From positions 1 through 64,000 of the forward strand of contig CAYGID010000006.1 of NCBI GenBank assembly GCA_964349835.1: a DNA stretch of 64,000 bases, in the 5' to 3' direction. A model generated the notes under the pieces. The model was not told the DNA's origin. It was given only the letters and a program-made list of their open reading frames with translations, and ran no database searches. Below, piece after piece: positions 53,285 to 61,981 of the stretch. The position numbers and the translations under genes are program-made. The first letter of the stretch is position 1, and every line of letters starts with the position of its first letter. The DNA comes from JAQVSH01 sp964349835. Its GTDB lineage: Bacteria; Bacteroidota; Bacteroidia; Bacteroidales; UBA4181.

Positions 53285-54454
53285 ATGGAGAGAAGGAAAC
53301 GCATTGCCATTCTGGGCTCAACCGGTTCGATAGGGACGCAGGCTCTCGATATCATATCGAAACGGCCCGATTTGTTTAAGGCAGAGGTCTTGACGGCCAA
53401 CCACAATATCGGGCTTCTGATAGAACAGGCCAAGCTATTCAAGCCTTCGGCCGTAGTAATAGCCAACAAAAAATTGGCCCCCGAGCTAAAGGAGGCCCTA
53501 ATGGGCCAATCAATCCAAGTATTGGCGGGCGAAGAGGCTCTTCTCGAAATCGTTGAGATGCCACACATCGATATGGTTCTCACCTCGATGGTGGGATATG
53601 CCGGACTTCGCCCCACGCTGCAGGCCATTCGGGCCGGTAAAGAGATCGCTCTGGCTAATAAGGAGACGCTGGTGGTGGCAGGCGAACTCATCATGGAGGC
53701 CGCACAACGTCATGGCGTCAGGATCATCCCCGTTGATTCGGAGCATTCGGCCATTTTCCAATGCCTTCACGGCGAAGATCCTGCAGCAGTAAAATCGTTG
53801 ATTCTTACCGCCTCCGGAGGCCCTTTCCGATTAAAATCCAAGGAGGAGTTGCAGCATGTAACCAGCCTCGAAGCCCTCAGAAATCCCAACTGGAACATGG
53901 GGGCAAAGGTGACCGTCGATTCGGCCTCTCTGATGAATAAGGGGCTGGAGATGATAGAGGCACGATGGCTGTTCGGCGTCGAACCCAACAAGATTCAGGT
54001 GGTGATTCACCCCCAATCCATAATCCATTCGATGGTGGAATTTCGCGATGGATCTATTAAGGCGCAAATGGGACTCCCCGATATGCGGCTCCCTATTCTG
54101 CATGCATTCAGCTACCCCGAACGGCCATCGGCAGGACTCCCGGCTCTCGACTTTGCCTCCTGCGCAGCACTCACCTTCGAGCAACCCGACAGAGAGCGTT
54201 TTCCAAATCTTGCACTGGCCGAAGAGGCTCTGCATAGAGGAGGAAATATCGCCTGCGGCTTAAATTCGGCCAACGAAACAGCAGTTAGGGCCTTTCTGGA
54301 GGGAAAAATCGGCTTCCTGCAGATGCCCGAACTGATTCGCAAGGTAATGAATCAACTTTCCTTTATATCTTCGCCCTCTCTTAACGATTACGAAATGACG
54401 CATCGTGAGGCAGGCCGGATGGCGGAATCGCTCATCCCACACTTTTCACGTTAA
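53285..54454 (+). CDS. dxr: 1-deoxy-D-xylulose 5-phosphate reductoisomerase
   Basis: This 389-residue enzyme makes 2-C-methyl-D-erythritol 4-phosphate, the committed step of the non-mevalonate isoprenoid route. The NADPH motif is ILGSTGSIGTQALDII. The metal and substrate residues lie in VDSEHSAIFQCL and NPNWNMGAKVTVDSASLMNKGLEMIEA. Length is normal. rseP follows 24 bases later, a common pairing. Confidence 0.96.
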   Translation: MERRKRIAILGSTGSIGTQALDIISKRPDLFKAEVLTANHNIGLLIEQAKLFKPSAVVIANKKLAPELKEALMGQSIQVLAGEEALLEIVEMPHIDMVLTSMVGYAGLRPTLQAIRAGKEIALANKETLVVAGELIMEAAQRHGVRIIPVDSEHSAIFQCLHGEDPAAVKSLILTASGGPFRLKSKEELQHVTSLEALRNPNWNMGAKVTVDSASLMNKGLEMIEARWLFGVEPNKIQVVIHPQSIIHSMVEFRDGSIKAQMGLPDMRLPILHAFSYPERPSAGLPALDFASCAALTFEQPDRERFPNLALAEEALHRGGNIACGLNSANETAVRAFLEGKIGFLQMPELIRKVMNQLSFISSPSLNDYEMTHREAGRMAESLIPHFSR

Positions 54455-54478
54455 CCTATCCGTATAAATAGCCTTTTC

Positions 54479-55792
54479 ATGGAAATCCTGGTAAAAGTTG
54501 TTCAGTTTATTCTCAGTCTCTCTATTCTCATTGTAGCACATGAGTTTGGCCATTTTTTCTTTGCCAAACTCTTCAAAACCCGGGTCGAGAAATTCTACCT
54601 CTTTTTTGACCCTTGGTTCTCCCTCTTTAAATTCAAAAAGGGAGATACCGAGTATGGAGTGGGCTGGGTTCCCCTGGGCGGATACGTCAAGATTTCGGGA
54701 ATGATAGACGAGTCTATGGATAAGGAGCAGATGAGTCAGCCCCCTCAACCTTGGGAATTCAGGTCGAAAACGGTGTGGCAACGCTTCTGGATTATGTTTG
54801 CCGGCGTCTTTATCAATTTCCTGCTGGCCCTCTTCCTCTATGTAGTAATCATGTTTAACTGGGGCGAAGAGTATCTTCCGGCCAACGAACTTAAATATGG
54901 AATTGCCGCCGATTCTCTGGCTCTCTATGCAGGACTGCAAGATGGCGACCAGATTCTCTCTATCGATAATGTGACCGTCGAACGCTTTAGCGCCATCGCC
55001 ACCACCTTGCTGCTCGAGGATGCTAAAACGGTTCAGATACTCCGGAACGGTAACCGTCAGGAGATTCAACTTCCCGATGATTTTGTTGCCCGGCTGATTA
55101 AATCAAAAGGTTTTATTTCGCCCCGGATACCTTTTCAAATTGCCGAGGTAGTAAAGAATTCGCCGGCCGAAAAGGCCGGACTGCTACCTGGCGACCGTAT
55201 TATCGCCGTAAACGGAACGCCCACAGGGTTTTCGCACGAAGTGCAGAGGGAGTTTGCTAAGCAAAAGGGAACCCCGCTGAATCTGAGCGTAGTGAGAAGT
55301 GCCGACACCCTTTCGGTAACGGCCACCCTCACGCCTGAGGGGCAGCTGGGAGTAATTCGCGACGTGGAGTCGTTCGTTACCTACAAAACCGTTGACTATG
55401 GCCTGCTGGAGTCTATTCCCGCCGGTATTGAACGGGGCATGACCACCGCATCGAACTACCTCAAACAATTCAAACTCTTTTTTCAACCCGAAACCAAAGC
55501 GTACGAATCGCTGGGAGGATTCATCACCATTGGAAGCATCTTTCCGGCACAATGGAACTGGGAGGCATTTTGGAGTATGACCGCCTTTCTCTCTATTATC
55601 CTTGCCATTATGAATATTCTCCCGATTCCGGCTCTCGACGGCGGCCATCTGATGTTCCTCTTTTTTGAAATTGTTACCGGCCGAAAACCGAGCGACAAGG
55701 TGATGGAATATGCACAGATGGGGGGCATGATTATTCTCTTTGCTTTGCTTATCTTCGCGAATGGAAACGACATCTTGAAGCTGTTTCGATAA
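54479..55792 (+). CDS. rseP: Site-2 intramembrane metalloprotease RseP
   Basis: This 437-residue M50 protease has the zinc motif HEFGH at residues 21-25 in the first membrane helix, two PDZ domains in the periplasmic part (about residues 125-290) and the LDG motif PALDGGHLMF in the C-terminal membrane region. It cuts membrane-anchored anti-sigma factors after a first periplasmic cut. Architecture and length are standard. Confidence 0.94.
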   Translation: MEILVKVVQFILSLSILIVAHEFGHFFFAKLFKTRVEKFYLFFDPWFSLFKFKKGDTEYGVGWVPLGGYVKISGMIDESMDKEQMSQPPQPWEFRSKTVWQRFWIMFAGVFINFLLALFLYVVIMFNWGEEYLPANELKYGIAADSLALYAGLQDGDQILSIDNVTVERFSAIATTLLLEDAKTVQILRNGNRQEIQLPDDFVARLIKSKGFISPRIPFQIAEVVKNSPAEKAGLLPGDRIIAVNGTPTGFSHEVQREFAKQKGTPLNLSVVRSADTLSVTATLTPEGQLGVIRDVESFVTYKTVDYGLLESIPAGIERGMTTASNYLKQFKLFFQPETKAYESLGGFITIGSIFPAQWNWEAFWSMTAFLSIILAIMNILPIPALDGGHLMFLFFEIVTGRKPSDKVMEYAQMGGMIILFALLIFANGNDILKLFR

Positions 55793-55814
55793 GTCTGATT
55801 TTTATTTACGTTTG
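55784..55814 (+). promoter_or_regulatory. tatA promoter
   Basis: TTTC at 55784-55787, a 19-base spacer, TACGTTTG at 55807-55814. The -33 element overlaps the end of rseP. Confidence 0.6.
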
Positions 55815-55840
55815 TACTCTCACTTCCAAAATTTAATACA

Positions 55841-56050
55841 ATGAATTTTTCGGCTGTTTTACTTGGTATTGTCGGCCCCTGGCAGGCTGTTATCATCATT
55901 GTTGCACTGCTGCTTCTCTTTGGAGGCAGGAAAATCCCCGAATTAATGAAAGGGATTGGCGAAGGTATCAAAGAGTTTAAAAAGGCCTCCAAAAATCCTG
56001 AAGAGGCTGCAACCGACGAAAAGAGACTGGAATCCGACAAAAAGGAGTAG
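55841..56050 (+). CDS. tatA: Sec-independent translocase protein TatA/TatE family
   Basis: This 69-residue protein has a single membrane helix (about residues 11-27), the FGGRKIPELMKGIGEGIKEFKKA amphipathic helix that follows in all TatA proteins, and a charged tail. It forms the pore for folded protein export. No tatC is in the window. Confidence 0.93.
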   Translation: MNFSAVLLGIVGPWQAVIIIVALLLLFGGRKIPELMKGIGEGIKEFKKASKNPEEAATDEKRLESDKKE

Positions 56051-56159
56051 TCATTACGGCACTCTCGCAGCAGATTCTATAAAAGGAGATACAAACCAGG
56101 CTCAGGCCCGGCTCATCTTCAACGTATCGGGTTTTGTTCTAACTAATCATAAGCATACT

Positions 56160-57206
56160 ATGCGGATACGACTATTTATTCTCGGCATTCTGGCTCTGAT
56201 TTGCGGATCGGGGTGTAACAGCTCCTCGCAGGGGGTGCTGCCTACAGTTTCGGGATCTGCAAACGAAGTGCTGGTTGTGTGCGACGAACCCCTGTGGGCA
56301 GGCATTGCAGGCGACTCTATCAAATCGGTACTGGGCACTATTATAGAGGGGCTCCCCCAGGCGGAACCCTCCTTCGATCCGGTACACCGAACGTTCGAGG
56401 GATTCAGGGGGTCTTACAACCTCCACCGGAACATCCTGATTGTGAAGATCGATTCTGCGGCAAGCAACGATATCAGGGTTAGAAGGGATGTCTGGGCCGA
56501 ACCGCAAATTGTTCTGCAAGCCTCTGCAAAAAGTCGTGAGGAGTTATTGCAGATTCTCGGAACTCAGGCCCAGAGCCTCTTAGAACTGCTGGTGGAGAGC
56601 GAGAAATCGCGGTATGCAACTATCTACAAAAAATTAAAGGATCAACAGATTGCCGAGGAGTTGGCGTCGCAATTCAACATCTCACTCGACATTCCGGGCG
56701 GATGGGTGCTCGATGCCCGGGGCAAGGGTTATGCATGGCTCACCTCCGAAAGCCGGAGAGTCACACAGCACCTTCTCATTTGGGAATATCCCTATACCGA
56801 TGAGCTACAACTTTCGGCTGGCATGCTCATTGCAAAACGGAATGAGGTGGGAAAACAATATGTGCCCGGACCCAACAAGGACTCCTTCATGACCACCGAG
56901 CTCACTTACTACCTTCCGGTCTTCAGAGAAGAGACCATCAACAATCGGTATTTCGCTACCATCAGGGGGCTCTGGAAGATGGAAAACTATATCATGGGCG
57001 GCCCGTTTGTGCAAATCTCGACCGTCGATACCCAAAGAAACCGGATTGTAACTGTGGAAGGGTTCGTTTTTGCTCCCTCCGAAGAAAAGAGGAAATATGT
57101 GCGCCAGATAGAGGCCATCCTCTATTCGCTTTCGTTCCCCGAAGAATCGAAGACCCCGGAGGTCACAACCCCGACGAAAGATGCGGAGGTGGTGGAGAAC
57201 CGCTGA
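56160..57206 (+). CDS. DUF4837 family lipoprotein
   Basis: This 348-residue protein has a signal peptide ending in GSGC, lipidated at about residue 19. The mature part contains NEVLVVCDEPLW, PSFDPVHRTFEGFRGSYNLHRNILIV and DIPGGWVLDARGKGYAWL, all family marks. DUF4837 proteins are common in Bacteroidota but of unknown role. The longer open frame from 55956 overlaps tatA in another frame and is not the gene. The C-terminal 20 residues are low-complexity (Thr/Pro/Glu/Val-rich). Confidence 0.85.
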   Translation: MRIRLFILGILALICGSGCNSSSQGVLPTVSGSANEVLVVCDEPLWAGIAGDSIKSVLGTIIEGLPQAEPSFDPVHRTFEGFRGSYNLHRNILIVKIDSAASNDIRVRRDVWAEPQIVLQASAKSREELLQILGTQAQSLLELLVESEKSRYATIYKKLKDQQIAEELASQFNISLDIPGGWVLDARGKGYAWLTSESRRVTQHLLIWEYPYTDELQLSAGMLIAKRNEVGKQYVPGPNKDSFMTTELTYYLPVFREETINNRYFATIRGLWKMENYIMGGPFVQISTVDTQRNRIVTVEGFVFAPSEEKRKYVRQIEAILYSLSFPEESKTPEVTTPTKDAEVVENR

Positions 57207-57265
57207 TTCTTCACTCCATACTGAGATCCTGTTTCACGCCTCGATCTGAAGATTCAGACACCTGT

Positions 57266-57943
57266 TTACAAGCGCCAGTCAACAGGCTCCTCACCGTGTG
57301 CTGCCAGATATTGGTTAGCAGCCGAGAAGTGTCTGCACCCCAGAAAACCCTGATAGGCCGACAGAGGAGAGGGATGTGGCGCCTTGAGCACACAGTGTAT
57401 ATTGGTATCGATCAACCCCTCTTTGGCCTGTGCAAATCGCCCCCAAAGCATAAAAACCACATGCGACCGCTGTTCGGAAATGGTGGAGATGACCCTGTCG
57501 GTAAACGGCTCCCACCCCATATTCTGGTGTGATCCGGCATTTCCCGCTCTAACCGTGAGGGTGGCGTTTAACAGGAAGACCCCCCGTTCGGCCCAGGCGG
57601 TAAGGTTGCCGTGCAAGGGCACCGGACACCCGACATCGGATTGAAGCTCCTTAAAAAGATTCTTCAACGAGGGCGGCGGTGCCACGCCGGGGGGAACCGA
57701 AAAACAGAGCCCGTGTGCCTGACCCGGCCCATGATAAGGATCTTGCCCTAAGATGACCACCTTTACCTTTGGAAGAGGCGTGAGATTAAACGCATTGAAA
57801 ATAGAGATCCCCGGAGGATAGACAGTATACCGACTCCTCTCCTCAATCAAAAAGGCCTTTAGACGGGCAAAAGAGGGCGCCGAAAATTGGGGCAACAAGG
57901 CCTCTTTCCAACTGGCCTCAATCCGGGGGTTCACAGTATCCAT
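57266..57943 (-). CDS. ung: Uracil-DNA glycosylase
   Basis: This 225-residue family 1 enzyme removes uracil from DNA. The catalytic water-activating motif is GQDPYHGPGQAHGL, the uracil-binding asparagine is in FLLNATLTV and the C-terminal DNA-intercalation motif is in APHPSPLSAYQGFLG. Length is typical. It is divergent from queC. Confidence 0.96.
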   Translation of the reverse strand: MDTVNPRIEASWKEALLPQFSAPSFARLKAFLIEERSRYTVYPPGISIFNAFNLTPLPKVKVVILGQDPYHGPGQAHGLCFSVPPGVAPPPSLKNLFKELQSDVGCPVPLHGNLTAWAERGVFLLNATLTVRAGNAGSHQNMGWEPFTDRVISTISEQRSHVVFMLWGRFAQAKEGLIDTNIHCVLKAPHPSPLSAYQGFLGCRHFSAANQYLAAHGEEPVDWRL

Positions 57944-57998
57944 AGTTCACAGGGTCGACTCGTTGGTGCGAATGTAACAGTTTTAAAAAAAACTTTGT

Positions 57999-58006
57999 TA
58001 CGTTTG
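57999..58006 (+). promoter_or_regulatory. -7 element of queC
   Basis: TACGTTTG ends 21 bases before ATG 58028. It rules out the upstream in-frame extension that overlaps ung. Confidence 0.5.
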
Positions 58007-58027
58007 TACCCGAATTTGCAGCTGCAT

Positions 58028-58684
58028 ATGCCCTCCTCTTCTTCCTGTATGGTATTGCTTTCGGGCGGACAAGACTCCTCCACCTGCCTCTTTTGGGCAA
58101 AACGGGAGTTCAGCGAGCTTCACGCCATTACCTTTCGTTACGGCCAGCGGCATGCACAGGAAACCGGAATCGCCACCCGAATAGCCCAAATTGCCCAAGT
58201 CCCGCTGCTTATTAAAGAGTTTGCCTCGTTGTTCGACGATTCGAAGAACGCGCTAATCCAACCTGGAATGGCCATTCAGGAGTCCGTTGCAGGCGCCCCC
58301 CCTAACACCTTTGTGCCGGGAAGAAACCTGGTGTTTCTCACCATTGCAGCTATTGCAGCCTACGAAAAGGGGATTCACGATCTGGTAATCGGCGTGTCGC
58401 AAACCGATTACAGCGGCTATCCCGATTGCCGCGAACCGTTTATTCGATCGGCTGAAGAGACGTTGAGCCGCGCCATGGACTACCCTTTTACCATCCACAC
58501 CCCTCTGATGTGGCTCGATAAGGAGAAAACCTGGGCGTTGGCCGATGAGTTGGGCGTCTTTGACCTCATCAGGCAGGAGACCCTCACCTGCTACAACGGA
58601 ATAGTGGCCGAAGGATGCGGAAACTGTCCCGCCTGCAGGCTCCGCAAACAGGGGCTGGAGCACTATCTGCGCAACAGGGGTTAG
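58028..58684 (+). CDS. queC: 7-cyano-7-deazaguanine synthase QueC
   Basis: This 218-residue ATP-dependent enzyme makes preQ0 in queuosine synthesis. The PP-loop is SGGQDS (residues 12-17). The C-terminal zinc site has CYNGIVAEGCGNCPAC, with four cysteines in the standard spacing. queF, which reduces preQ0, begins 5 kb further right. Its 3' end overlaps that of the convergent comF gene by 4 bases. Confidence 0.96.
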   Translation: MPSSSSCMVLLSGGQDSSTCLFWAKREFSELHAITFRYGQRHAQETGIATRIAQIAQVPLLIKEFASLFDDSKNALIQPGMAIQESVAGAPPNTFVPGRNLVFLTIAAIAAYEKGIHDLVIGVSQTDYSGYPDCREPFIRSAEETLSRAMDYPFTIHTPLMWLDKEKTWALADELGVFDLIRQETLTCYNGIVAEGCGNCPACRLRKQGLEHYLRNRG

Positions 58685-59376
58685 GCAACCCCGAGAACGG
58701 CGATACTAACCCTGACCCCGGGAATGGTAAGCAAAAGGCGGGCACATGCCTCAAGAGTAGCTCCGGTTGTCACCACGTCGTCTACCAACAGCAGATGCTT
58801 ATGTTCGAAACCGGAGGCGTTGACAAGGGCAAAGCTCTTCTCTACATTTTCCCAACGTTCAAATCGGTGGCGGTGCGTTTGGGTTTGGGTGCCGGCTCTC
58901 CTTACCAACAGGCCATCGGCCACCGGCATTTGGAGAACCAAACCCATTCCGGTGGCAATGCGCTCACTCTGGTTATAACCTCTGGTCTGCAACTTCCGCT
59001 TATGCAACGGAACTGGTACTAAACAGTGACAATCCTGAAACGGTGATCCGGCCAGATCAAGGGCGAAAGCCTGTCCCAGAGCCACACCCAGAGCGGGGTG
59101 ATCGGAATATTTCAGCTTATGAATAAGGGCTCGGAAAAGACTCTCCTTCTGAAAAAGACACCAACTTGTGGCCCAATCAAACTGAACGCGGCCCCAAAAG
59201 AGCGAAGCCACCGGATTATCGGGCCAGCTGTGATATTGGGTACGCGGCAGCCGACTGAGACACGACATACAGAGGAACGATTCACCCCCTGTTAACATCG
59301 ATCCACAACCTGGGCACACCAGAGGATAGAACAGATGCAGAAGATCGCCGGCCAGCGATAACAGCTTCATTCCCAT
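58681..59376 (-). CDS. ComF family phosphoribosyltransferase-like protein
   Basis: This 231-residue protein has an N-terminal zinc-ribbon-like segment (CPGC... SFLCMSCLSRLP). The C-terminal phosphoribosyltransferase domain has the PRPP motif LLVDDVVTTGATLEAC (about residues 188-203) and RTGYNQSERIA-like RTRGYNQSE near residue 133. In competent bacteria ComF helps DNA uptake. Its ATG shares one base with the patatin gene's stop (TAATG), so the two genes are translationally coupled. Confidence 0.85.
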   Translation of the reverse strand: MGMKLLSLAGDLLHLFYPLVCPGCGSMLTGGESFLCMSCLSRLPRTQYHSWPDNPVASLFWGRVQFDWATSWCLFQKESLFRALIHKLKYSDHPALGVALGQAFALDLAGSPFQDCHCLVPVPLHKRKLQTRGYNQSERIATGMGLVLQMPVADGLLVRRAGTQTQTHRHRFERWENVEKSFALVNASGFEHKHLLLVDDVVTTGATLEACARLLLTIPGVRVSIAVLGVA

Positions 59377-61769
59377 TAAAATCCTTTGCGGTTATAGAGG
59401 GTGTAACCCACATTGAAGAGGAAAGCCAGTCGTTGGGGTCCCTTTTCGTAATAGTTGAGCGACAGGGTGATGGGCCCGACCGGCGAAACAAACGACAGCG
59501 CGGAATAACCCAACACGGCCGAATCGGACCACCTCTCTCCCCAGTCGAGGGAGTTTCCGGCACCGGGTCGGGGGGCACGAACCGGTTGATAAAAATAGGC
59601 CGCAAGCCTGAACGACAGATAATCGTTAAACCGCAATACCGGCATCACCCCAGCGGCCATCCAACTATGGCTCCGGTAGTGCTCCAAAAGCAGAAGCGAG
59701 CTGTGAGGAGAGGGGGTGAAGGCAGGAAAAACCCCGAGTGCCGAATAGTACGACAAAAACCGGCTCTTAGGAGACCAGGCCCCCTCCAAATGGGTACCCA
59801 GCACAAAGTGATCCGACATTCTGGCGTACAGCTCCTGCTTTACACGGAGTACAGGGCGCGAAATGTTTAGCGAGGCAGGCCCCGACAGTAGTTGAACCCC
59901 CTTCTTGTAGCGCTCTTTTCCACTAATGAGCTGCACATCGACCGACTGATGCCTGCCCCGAAAAGCATAGTGCGGAAGGTTAAGGGTGTTTTTTTCGAAA
60001 CCGGCCGAAAAGGTATAGTAATTCAGCGTATACTTCTCGAATCCCGAAACCGTGTCGTTAAAAAGCGACGACTCCACCCGGGTGGTAAGCTGTCCGAGAG
60101 TGGAACCAATTTTGAACGAACCATTCCGAAGGAAGGGAAAACCCACCTTCACCCCCACCAGGCCATCGTCTTCACGTCGGTTATGCAGCCCCATATCGAG
60201 GAAAACCGACTGATTCCCGGAGGTAAAGTAGTCGCGCCGGGTAAAAACGCCCCACGCCTCATAAAAAACGGGATGCCTGAAGGGATAGTCCTGCCTTACG
60301 GAGAATTGTACCGAGTTATAGATGCGGCCAATAAAAAAATCACCATTTACCCGGGTTGCAGCTTGTCCCCAACCTCTCACCTCTGCGCCCAGATAACCCT
60401 GATTGGCCAGCGAAGAGGCAATATTTCCCCCCACGCTCAACCGGGCTACATGCCCCCGGTTGGCCCTAATGCCCACATCGAAGGTTTGGTTCAAAGAATC
60501 GAAGAGTGCCACAGGATAACAGGTACTGACATTTCCGGTTCCGATGAGTTTGAAATACTTCTCCTTTAATTGATTATATGTCAAATTCTTCCGCTCGTTG
60601 TCGCTGATGGTCTTCTCTACAAAAGCGCTCTGCTTAGGCAACAGATTGCCGTCGACCACCTTCACACTCCGAAAAGTAAGCGGCGGCAGCTCAGCCCTGA
60701 AGAGAATCCTGCGGCGATTCACATTGTAGAGCAATCTGCGAGAGGGAACTCTCGACCGGATAGAATCCATCATTTTCATGGTTACGTCGTAACCCAGACG
60801 GTATATGTCGCGGGCCTTGGCGAAATCCATTATCGCCACATCCTCAAGAGGGGTACTGATGAGTATCCCCGTCTCTTCGGGCACCGAGTAGCGGGTTTCG
60901 CGCATAATCATGTTTTCGAGCGCCGCAAAAATGTCGTCCTCTCCGGCACTGGAGGTCTTACCTGAACAGTTGCTCCCGATAAGAAAATCGGGAGAGAACT
61001 CCTCTTCCATAACCCCAACGGGAAAGTTGTTATAGATTCCCCCGTCGAAAAGCAGCATGGAATCAACCACGATCGGCTTAAAATAGGCCGGATAGCTCAT
61101 AGATGCCCGCACAGCTGTTCCCAAATCGCCCTTCCCAAAAACAAAAGCCTTCCCATTATTGATATCGGAGGCTATGCAGCGAAAAGGCACAAAAAGACTG
61201 TCGAAATTGGCTCCCGACCTGGCCGTGGAAGTGGCAAAGATCCGGATAAGCGCCATATCCATGGGATAGGTCGAAACCAGGTGGTTGGGCAACATGGGCT
61301 GAAGCCGTGCGCTGTCGGCCGAAAAGCGGACCGAAAGAAAACTGGGGCGGGCATCCTGCCTGTAGGCAAAAAAACCGTACTCCTCCTCTACATCGCCCTT
61401 CGACCACCGCATAAAATCGGGCGAAGTGATTAGCTCCAGCATCTCGGCCGGAGAGTACCCGATGGCGTAGAGAGCCCCCACAATGGCTCCCATGGAGGTT
61501 CCCGTAATGTAATCGATGGGAATGTTGTTCTCCTCGAGGGCCTGAATAACCCCAATGTGCGCGATTCCCTTGGCTCCTCCACCGCTCAGTACCAGACCCA
61601 CCTTTTCCTGCGCGGAAAGCGGACTAAAGGAGAGAAAACCGAGCAGAAACAGAACCCCGGCAATATTAATAAACAGGCACTTACCTGCATTACCTATTAC
61701 ACGTGGCAGGGCTGGCATAGCGAAAATTTTGAACTGCAAGATAGCAAGAAAATCAGGGTGAACCACCAA
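59376..61769 (-). CDS. Patatin-like phospholipase fused to Omp85 barrel
   Basis: This 797-residue protein (780 if translated from ATG 61718) has a signal peptide ending LSAQEK. A patatin phospholipase domain (about residues 55-310) follows, with GGGAKG, the nucleophile motif GTSMG and the DGG dyad motif DGGIYNNFP. A single POTRA-like segment comes next, then a C-terminal outer-membrane beta-barrel of the Omp85/TamA type. This resembles PlpD-like type Vd secretion. A lipase on the cell surface or in the periplasm is likely; its substrate is unknown. comF follows directly. Confidence 0.88.
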   Translation of the reverse strand: MVVHPDFLAILQFKIFAMPALPRVIGNAGKCLFINIAGVLFLLGFLSFSPLSAQEKVGLVLSGGGAKGIAHIGVIQALEENNIPIDYITGTSMGAIVGALYAIGYSPAEMLELITSPDFMRWSKGDVEEEYGFFAYRQDARPSFLSVRFSADSARLQPMLPNHLVSTYPMDMALIRIFATSTARSGANFDSLFVPFRCIASDINNGKAFVFGKGDLGTAVRASMSYPAYFKPIVVDSMLLFDGGIYNNFPVGVMEEEFSPDFLIGSNCSGKTSSAGEDDIFAALENMIMRETRYSVPEETGILISTPLEDVAIMDFAKARDIYRLGYDVTMKMMDSIRSRVPSRRLLYNVNRRRILFRAELPPLTFRSVKVVDGNLLPKQSAFVEKTISDNERKNLTYNQLKEKYFKLIGTGNVSTCYPVALFDSLNQTFDVGIRANRGHVARLSVGGNIASSLANQGYLGAEVRGWGQAATRVNGDFFIGRIYNSVQFSVRQDYPFRHPVFYEAWGVFTRRDYFTSGNQSVFLDMGLHNRREDDGLVGVKVGFPFLRNGSFKIGSTLGQLTTRVESSLFNDTVSGFEKYTLNYYTFSAGFEKNTLNLPHYAFRGRHQSVDVQLISGKERYKKGVQLLSGPASLNISRPVLRVKQELYARMSDHFVLGTHLEGAWSPKSRFLSYYSALGVFPAFTPSPHSSLLLLEHYRSHSWMAAGVMPVLRFNDYLSFRLAAYFYQPVRAPRPGAGNSLDWGERWSDSAVLGYSALSFVSPVGPITLSLNYYEKGPQRLAFLFNVGYTLYNRKGF

Positions 61770-61844
61770 AATTCATGCACAAGCCCCCCGTTCGGCCATC
61801 CGAAAAGGGCACAACAGGATACCCGCCAAAACGAATATATTTTA

Positions 61845-61852
61845 TAGGTTTG
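61845..61852 (+). promoter_or_regulatory. -7 element of the M20 peptidase gene
   Basis: TAGGTTTG lies 130 bases before ATG 61982, implying an unusually long leader for this window. Confidence 0.4.
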
Positions 61853-61917
61853 CACAGAGATACCCGTAAATGCACCTTAGGGTGACGACGCAAACAGGTT
61901 TCCGTACTACAAGTTAG

Positions 61918-61956
61918 AGTATAGTGATGATATTTAGCAATATGCATCTCTATACT
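61918..61956 (+). promoter_or_regulatory. Imperfect stem-loop in the leader of the M20 peptidase gene
   Basis: AGTATAG (61918-61924) pairs with CTATACT (61950-61956), GATG (61926-61929) with CATC (61945-61948), and ATATT (61930-61934) with AATAT (61939-61943) around loop TAGC. A T-T mismatch and one G bulge interrupt the stem. No T-tract follows. It could be an operator or RNA control element. Confidence 0.45.
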
Positions 61957-61981
61957 ATCATAATAAACCGTTGAGTGCCAC

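Noticed and set aside
55956..56159. Longer start for the DUF4837 protein inside tatA
   Set aside because: The lipoprotein signal begins at 56160 and the upstream part is an out-of-frame reading of tatA.
59892..60569. Plus-strand open frame of 225 codons inside the patatin gene
   Set aside because: It lies opposite the barrel-encoding part of a well-supported gene and shows no recognisable protein features.
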